Source: Euphorbia lathyris (lineage: Eukaryota > Streptophyta > Magnoliopsida > Malpighiales > Euphorbiaceae). Taken from it: a stretch of DNA of 64,000 nucleotides. Position 1 is the first letter of the stretch; each line of letters opens with the position of its first letter. The DNA lies in assembly GCF_963576675.1 (NCBI RefSeq), contig NC_088913.1:80227001-80291000 (forward strand). Direction: 5' to 3'. The notes under the pieces are model-generated. The model was not told where the DNA came from, ran no database searches, and was given only the letters and a program-made list of their open reading frames with translations. The translations under genes and the position numbers were made by a program. This document shows positions 56,994-64,000 of this stretch, piece by piece.

Positions 56994-59900
56994 ATGACTC
57001 AAACCAATCTGCAAAACATTCTTACCGATAACAAACTGAATGGTTCAAACTTCACCGACTGGTTTCGCAACCTCAAAATTGTTTTGAAGTTCGAGAAAAT
57101 TGGGTATGTACTTGATACATCGATACCCCCTGTCCCTGAAGATGATGCTCCCATCGAGGAAATTGATGCTTACCAGAAGCACAAGGCTGATGACGATCAT
57201 GCCGGATGCATCATACTTGCATCGATGACATTGGAATTACAAAGGCAACATGAGGAGATGAATGCCTATTCCATCATCATGCACCTAAAGGAATTGTTTA
57301 GGAAACAAACCAGGTGCGAACGCTACGAGATATCCAAGCTGTTATATCGTTGCAGGATGCAAGAGGGCACATCAGTCATGACACATTGTGTCAAGATGAT
57401 TGGCTACATTACCAAACTTTCCAGTATTGGATTTGCGATGGATAACGAATTAAGTGTTGACTTAATTCTTCAATCCCTCCCAGAAAGTTATTCACAGTTC
57501 ATTATGAACTATCAGATGAATGACTTGCAAACCTCTCTTGAAGAGATTGCAAACATGCTCAAGTCAGTTGAGCCCAATATGAAGAAAGACAAGACCATAC
57601 CGGCTCTTGTAATTGATGGATCGAAGAAAAGGAAAGGGAATTTTCCCAATCTTAAACATCCCAAGAAAGGTAAGGAAGCTGTGTCCAAGGGAAAGGAAGT
57701 GAAGAAGCCCAAAGGAGAATGCCACTTCTGTGGTAAAGACGGGCATTGGAAGAGAAACTGCAAGGAGTATCTAGCCACCCTCAAGAAGGGAAAAGGCGGT
57801 GCTTCTACATCTGGTATGTTTTATATTGAAATAAATACAGTTTCATTGTCTGCATCTTGGGTACTTGATACCGGATGTGGATCTCATATTTGTACAAATA
57901 TGCAGGAGCTAAAACAGACTAAGGAACTTAAGAAAGGAAGCATAAACTTCCGAGTGGGAAATGGAGCAAGAGTTGCCGCCCTCGCAATTGGAGATTATGT
58001 TTTACTTTTGCCCTCTAGGCTTGTAATAGAATTAAGGAATTGTTTATACGTTCCTGAGATGTCTCGTAACATTATTTGTATTAGCCGTCTTGTTGATGAC
58101 TGTTTTCATATTTCAATAAAGAACAATAGTTGCAATTTTTATAAAGATTCGATCTTTTATTTTTCAGGAATATCACAAAATGGGATTTATGTGTTAGATA
58201 ATAAAACTCCTGTTTTTGCAATTGATACCAAAATACATAAGATAGATAATTCAACTTACTTGTGGCATTGTCGTTTAGGCCATATAAACAAGAGACGCAT
58301 GCTAAAGCTACATTCAGATGGGCTTATAGATCCAATCGATTCTGAATCATTGGAAACATACGAATCATGTTTAAAAGGTAAAATGACAAAGACACCCTTT
58401 AGCAATAAAGGTGAGCGTGTATTAGACACTCTAGGACTCATTCATTCAGATGTATGCGGTCCTATGTCAGTCCAAGCAAGAGGAGGATTCAGATACTTCA
58501 TAAGCTTCATAGATGACCATACTCGATATGGTTACATCTACTTGATGAGGCACAAATCAGAAGCTTTTGACAAGTTCAAATGCTTCAAGAATGAAGTGGA
58601 AAATAAATTAGGAAAGAAAATAAAGACACTTCGATCCGGTCGAGGTGGCGAATATCTTTCAGATGATTTTCTGAATTATCTAACTGAATGTGGGATATGC
58701 TCACAATGGACACCTCCCTATACACCACAACACAATGGTGTGTCCGAGAGGAGAAATCGTACCCTATTAGATATGGTGTGATCCATGATGAGCACGGCCT
58801 TACTTCCAAAGTCGTTCTGGGGCTATGCCTTAGAAACTGCCCTCTTCACCCTAAAACGAGTACCAACTAAATCCGCTAGTTCCACACCATATGAATTGTT
58901 TGTTGGTAGGAAACCTGTGTTCTCATTTATGAGAGTATGGGGTTGTTCAGCATATGTCAAACGCATAGTGTCCGACAAATTAGATTCTAAATCTGATAAA
59001 TGTTTCTTCATTGGATATCCCAAAGAAACCATGGGGTATTACTTCTATCATCCAGATGATTAGAAAGTAATAGTATCTAGACACACAACCTTCTTAGAGA
59101 AAGAGTTTCTTGAAGAAACACAAAAAGGAAGCGTGATTGAACTCGACGAAGTTCAAGAGGAAGAAACGCCGACTGAAACAACAGAAGTGGTTGAGGTACC
59201 CGAAGAAGTCCCATTAGATGAGACAACAGTGGCACCTATCCGTAGACAATGAAGGGTTCGTGAACTCCCAGTTAGATATGGTTTTCTAGTGGGAGATGAT
59301 AACGAGGTTCCCGTGTTAGACGACGAACCCGAAAACTACGAAGAGGCTCTTACTAGTCCAGATTCTAAAGCATGGCTTGAAGCCATGGATTCTGAAATGG
59401 ATTCCATGTATACTAACCAAGTGTGGACTTTGGTTGATCCACCCAAAGGGATAATTCCCATTGGGTGCAGGTGGGTCTTCAAAAAGAAGACTGACATGGA
59501 TGGAAAGGTTAGCACCTACAAGGCTAGGCAGAAACAAGGTGTTGATTATGACGAAACCTTCTCTCCTGTTGCTATGTACAAATCAATCAGAATCATGCTT
59601 GCAATTGCCGCTCATTTTGATTATGAGATTTGGCAAATGGATGTGAAAACAGCTTTCCTAAATGGAAATCTGCTTGAGGATGTATACATGATGCAGCCTG
59701 AAGGTTTCATATCAAAGGATGCAAATAAAATTTGCAAACTTTAGAGATCCATTTATGGACTCAAGCAAGCATCTAGAAGCTGGAACAAGCGTTTTGATGA
59801 AACCATAAAACAATTTGGTTTCGAACAAAATTGCGAAGAAGCTTGGATTTACAAGAAAGTAAGTGGGAGCTCTATAGTATTTCTCATACTATATGTGGAC

Positions 59901-60878
59901 GATATACTGTTAATGGGAAATGACATTGCTCTATTACAATCGGTGAAAGTATGGTTATCCGGTAACTTCTCAATGAAAGACCTTGGTGAAGCAGCCTATA
60001 TACTTGGTATAAAGATCTACAGGGATAGATCGTGTAGACTGCTTGGTCTTTCACAGGCTACATACATTGAAAAGGTGCTAAATCGGTTTAGCATGCTTGA
60101 ATCGAAACGAGGTAACTTACCCATGGTACATGGAGTAAAGTTAAAAAATCATCAATGTCCTAAAATTGATGATGACAAACGACGCATGGCTGTAGTCCCG
60201 TACGCCAGCGCGATCGGTTCGATTATGTATGATATGCTATGCACTAGACCTGACGTAGCGTTCGCGTTATCTGTAACGAGTCGTTACCAAGGGAATCCGG
60301 GAGACGAGCATTGGATTGCCGTCAAGAACATTCTTAAGTACTTGAGAAGGACTAAAGATATGTTCCTAGTGTACGGAGAAGGAGATCTGAAAATTGAAGG
60401 ATTTTCAGACGCTAGTCATCTCACAGATGAGAATGATTTTAAATCCCAATCAGGATACCTGTTTATCATGAATGGGGACGCGGTCAGTTGGAAAAGTTCC
60501 AAGCAGGGAAGCGTAGTTTTCTCTACGACCGAGTCAGAGTACATCGCTGCTGCGGAAGCAGCAAAGGAAGCAGTTTGGATTAGAAAGTTCATTATAGAAC
60601 TAGGTGTGGTGCCTGACATTATCAATCCCATTACTCTGTACTGTGATAACAATGGAGCCATTGCGCAAGCAAAGGAACCACGGTCTCATAATGCATCCAA
60701 GCACTACCTAAAGCGACACCACATCATTAGAGAGATTGTGGCTAGAGGAGATGTGAGAATAGAAAGAGTACCTACAGAGGACAACGTTGCAGATCCGTTG
60801 ACAAAGCCTTTAACCCAGAAAGTACATGATCATCATTTAACTTCTACTGGGATAAGTTTTAGAAACAATTGGCTTTAG
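56994..60878 (+). pseudogene. Angela-type gag-pol polyprotein, four stops and one deletion
   Basis: One frame throughout, about 1,295 codons. Gag (residues 1-210; LNGSNFTDWFRNLKIVLK), zinc knuckle CX2CX4HX4C at 243-256, protease DTG at 292-294, GAG-pre-integrase HCRLGH, integrase with HSDVCGPM, FIDDHTRYGY and PPYTPQHNGVSERRN, reverse transcriptase with QMDVKTAFLNG and YVDDILLMGND (about 59895), RNase H with SDASH and TTESEYIAAAEAAKEAVW, ending at 60878. Stops at 58779 (TGA), 59061 (TAG), 59250 (TGA) and 59742 (TAG) each fit a single C-to-T change from CGA or CAG. Near 59528 about eight residues (the usual LVAKGY/F segment after YKAR) are missing in frame from reverse transcriptase. Otherwise well preserved, so fairly young. 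Confidence 0.9.
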
Positions 60879-60880
60879 TC

Positions 60881-60892
60881 CAAGTGGGAGTA
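60881..60892 (+). other. Polypurine tract of the Angela element
   Basis: CAAGTGGGAGTA lies directly before the 3' LTR, two bases after the polyprotein stop. Confidence 0.75.
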
Positions 60893-62751
60893 TGTTGGGG
60901 TTTAGTGTCCTATAGTCAATTGTTGCAGGATACAAATTTAATGTAAATGAATTGTTCTTTATATCATTTGTTTTAATGAGATATATGTTTTATAACTATA
61001 TAAAGGCAATCCCTTTTAAGCACTAAATAAAGTCTAATAAAAGGAAATCCGTAAGTTTGTTTAAAGTGATTATAAAGTGTTCATACAAGCATGAAGTGAG
61101 ACAAGACTTTATAATAAACTAATAAACTTAAAACCACCCCAAGTCAAGTGATATGTTTAGGATTGATATATCACTGTTGAGACTTGTATGTAACAATGTC
61201 TTCTGTCCGACAGAAAGCTAATCTCACAAGCTTCATATATATAGATATCTGGACAGTTACATAGATCCGATGAAACGTCGTTCATTAGGATTGGGGATCC
61301 GATTTGAGATAACAGGATGGGTAGATTCATCCTTGTCACCTATTCATCTCATTGGTATTAATAGGTATAAGTAATCCTCAGACTTAAAGGAATGTTAATT
61401 GGTCATCCTGAATTACTGAATGTGAGACTTTGATCTTGTGGTCCCACGATCCTTAACAGAGATGACTCTAGGGTGTGAACTGCAAAGGTTGGGTGTCACA
61501 GGAGGTAATGTCAGGGTAGTTATATATTGGATTGAGCATTTATCACTCCCGATTAATGGGAGATATATCCAAGGATCGCTTGTGGAAGACTCGACTCTAA
61601 ATCCTTGCAAGGTGATAGCTTAAGAGTAGAAATACAGATTTCACTTAACCTATCTATTTGAGTTGACTCGCCCTGTACAAGTAAAATGAACGTCTCGCTA
61701 TATGTGACTTGACATCACCCATAGTCAAAAGATTCAGTTCAAGGATGTAGTTGATAAAGGATCGAATTATACTGTAACTAATACGGAAGGGTTAACGACA
61801 GAATCAACCTGTCTTCTTAACGGACTCTGGGGGAATGATTATAGACTTGCCAATAACATACTCAGCACATCATTCCGTTATGCAAGGATTAAATATAATT
61901 CTTGAAGAAATTAATTTAATAGTTGCATACGGCCAGAAGTAGTAAGAACCTAATGGATCACACATAAGACTTGGAACCAAAAGAGAGATGGATGTGATTA
62001 ATAGATGGAAGCCCAATTGAGCCCAGTAAGGCCCATTTAAATGGAGGGGGCGAAATTTATATATAGAAATAAGGAATTATTTTAATTCAATTAATCCTAA
62101 TTTGATTAGGTTTGTGAATTAAATTAATTAAGAGATAATTAAGTTAGGAGTTTTAATTAGATTAATATACTCCTATTATTATCCAATTAGGTTATTTATT
62201 ATTATCCTAAATGTATTTGATATATTATAAGATAATAATTAGGAATCCTATTCCGAATGGAATTCCTATTAAGTAACCTATTCCTATCTAACTAGGGTTT
62301 AGATACAAGCGACTATATATACCCTCTCCTTATGAGAATTTCGACTAAGCCTCCTAACTCCCCTTTATGTGATTTTTGAAACCTACATTAAGAGAGAGAG
62401 AGAATTCGCATCCCCTAGTTCGTGGATAAGAATTCATACGGCTTCCGTCAATTGATTAATCTCATTCATCTCCTTTTCTCTTTGATCTTGTGTTGGTTAA
62501 TTAGAGGCAATCTATTTTGGTTGCATCTCATAAGGGTTGATTTCATCTTAACCTCACCGTGTTATACTTTGTGGTTGGAATCTCAGAGAAGAATTGTGGG
62601 CGCTTCTTTAACAACGGTAGATTGTTCATCGAAAGGTATTCCTTCTTATCCCTCTTTATATGAAATAACGATTAACGGATCCTATGGTTAAAAGGAAATA
62701 GGCTAAAAATTTTATATTTCCGCTGCTATACCTTAGCCCTAATTTCCTTCA
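60893..62751 (+). repeat. 3' LTR of the Angela element
   Basis: TGTTGGGGTTTAGTGTCC to CTAATTTCCTTCA, 1,859 bp. Almost the same as the solo LTR at 49270 over its first 1.2 kb. Confidence 0.9.
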
Positions 62752-63326
62752 TTTGGTACCTTCTCTTTTGTTGTCCTAAATTCTATTCCTTTGTCTGGTA
62801 AATTTAGCAAAGTAGCTAGATAGGCAGGGGTTATGGTGATTTTCTGACCTTTGACTGTAGTCTCCAAATAGTCAGCATCCTCTTCATCAACAAACATGTT
62901 GGAATAGAATTCTCTGACCAGTCTAGGGTATGTTTTTCCGGTGAGTGAGAAGAGACCGATCCATTTGTTCTTCTCGATCCAGTCACAGAACAGTTTCTCA
63001 GAAGTGACGAATCCTGGAGAGAACCATCGGCATTTCAGAACCTCCAAGTTGTTGACCTTCTTATGGACCTTGATCATGTTCCTTTCTACTGGTTTAGATG
63101 AACCGACGGGGTCAGCTTGAGTGGGTTTGCCAGATGTTTGGCCAAGCTGAGTGGTGACGTTAGGGATTTCGTTTTTGCCGGAAGCGATTGTTACAGATGA
63201 AGGTTTTAAGGTTTTAGGGAGAGAGAAGAATTCGATTTCAGAAGATTTTAAGCGTAAAGAGTAATGAGTGGGGATCCTTCCACTGCTTATAGAGTTTTGA
63301 GTCATTAATGAACTAGCCGTTTTCAT
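62752..63326 (-). pseudogene. 'Putative plant transposon protein' ORF, 3' end cut by the Angela LTR
   Basis: From the ATG at 63326 about 190 codons are open up to the LTR edge at 62751; the last few codons of the open frame lie in the LTR. A Ser/Thr/Lys-rich N terminus is followed by LEVLKCRWFSPGFVTSEKLF, YPRLVREFYSNM and VKGQKITITPAYLATLLNLP. The phrase LVREFY(A/S)NM followed by a short VKG...I strand and LLxLP is typical of a domain found in plant retrotransposons and annotated as putative plant transposon protein. Its role is unknown. The frame is undamaged apart from the insertion, so the host element was young when hit. The 321-bp tandem repeat lies upstream of its start. Confidence 0.5.
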
Positions 63327-63364
63327 CTTGGGACTTTAATCGACAAAGATTCTGCCATTTATGA

Positions 63365-64000
63365 CAGGTTCGGCGCATGGGTATTCATTATTACTTGCGT
63401 TTTTCTAGGTATGATTTGTTACACGTGTCATATCGGTGCAAGTGGGCTTTTACTCAGTTTGCCAGAATATGAGTCATTTATGATACTGTGTATTTAATTC
63501 TACGTAGATGGATTTCCTATCTCTTAGTAACTCAACATACGTTAATCACACAGCATGTACATCTACTCAGCATAAGATGATTACTCAATATGTTTATCTA
63601 CTCAGCACAGAATATTTTACTCAACATTTGTATCTATTCAGCATGGACTATTAAGCTCAATGTGCAGTAGTTACTAGATTGATATCAGGTTCGGCGCATG
63701 GGTATTCATTATTACTTGCGTTTTTCTAGGTATGATTTGTTACACGTGTCATATCGGTGCAAGTGGGCTTTTACTCAGTTTGCCAGAATATGAGTCGTTT
63801 ATGATACTGAGTATTTAATTCTACATAGATGGATTTCCTATCTCTTAGTAACTCAACAGATGTTAATCACACAGCATGTACATCTACTCAGCATAAGATG
63901 ATTACTCAATATGTTTATCTACTCACCACAGAATATTTTACTCAACATTTGTATCTATTCAGCATGGACTATTAAGCTCAATGTGCAGTAGTTACTAGAT
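63365..64000. repeat. Tandem repeat, 321-bp period, two copies to the window end
   Basis: CAGGTTCGGCGCATGGGTAT begins at 63365 and again at 63686; the copies differ at few bases. Each contains five or six ACTCAGCAT-like words about 20 bp apart. The array may continue past the window. Confidence 0.92.

Larger units (their letters stand above)
56829..62751 (+). mobile_element. Angela-type Ty1/copia element, 5' truncated
   Basis: About 165 bp of leader, a polyprotein gene (56994-60878), polypurine tract and 3' LTR. The 5' LTR and primer-binding site are missing. The right flank is TTTGGTACC; no duplication can be checked. Gag style, order (protease, integrase, RT, RNase H) and ~1.86-kb LTR fit Angela/BARE. 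Confidence 0.85.

Noticed and set aside
57512..57784. Minus-strand frames inside the Angela polyprotein
   Set aside because: Shadows of the gag frame.

Overview
This window is repeat-rich nuclear DNA from a flowering plant, probably a eudicot: AT-rich, full of plant LTR-retrotransposon lineages (Ty3/gypsy Tekay and Athila, Ty1/copia Angela), hAT, Mutator and CACTA relics, and one plant-specific gene family. The species cannot be named from the sequence. Almost everything is nested transposable elements. The only plausible host genes are two nearly identical intronless genes for small secreted invertase/pectin-methylesterase-inhibitor-type proteins (32499-33062 and 37008-37571).

Layout. 1-6677: 3' part of a Tekay-like chromovirus with a decayed gag-pol and its 3' LTR. 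6678-14436: minus-strand Athila-type element X, carrying a solo Angela LTR, a TRIM and a SINE-like insertion. 14462-18829: related truncated element Y. 18830-19722: CACTA-like fragment. 19831-30415: complete minus-strand Athila-type element Z (5-bp target duplication TCTAT), itself hit by a 3.7-kb hAT element, a SINE and a solo LTR. X, Y, CACTA and Z all sit inside one copy of a ~4.2-kb tandem unit whose slivers show at 14437-14461 and 19723-19830; units 1 (30416-34792) and 2 (34793-38991) each hold one inhibitor gene. Unit 3 (38992-39400, then 43194-43917) is split by a 3.8-kb element and lacks the gene.

43918-48161: 5' end of a minus-strand Angela element with an Athila solo LTR inside its LTR. 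48162-51805: minus-strand Athila pol split by another Angela solo LTR. 51806-52385: fragment of a further LTR. 52386-56828: non-coding Athila-like element (LARD) with five tandem copies of its primer-binding site. 56829-62751: 5'-truncated Angela element with a nearly readable polyprotein. 62752-64000: an ORF of the plant-transposon-protein type and a 321-bp tandem repeat.

System-level observation. All four Athila-type LTR families carry family-specific inverted repeats (arms about 10-17 bp, short loop) 120-150 bp upstream of a TATA box in U3, and equivalent hairpins recur upstream of TATA-like motifs before internal ORFs. The sequences differ between families while position and geometry are kept. 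This looks like a recurring promoter cassette and is the most interesting feature seen. All coordinates and dyads were read by eye; no alignment or database search was run.
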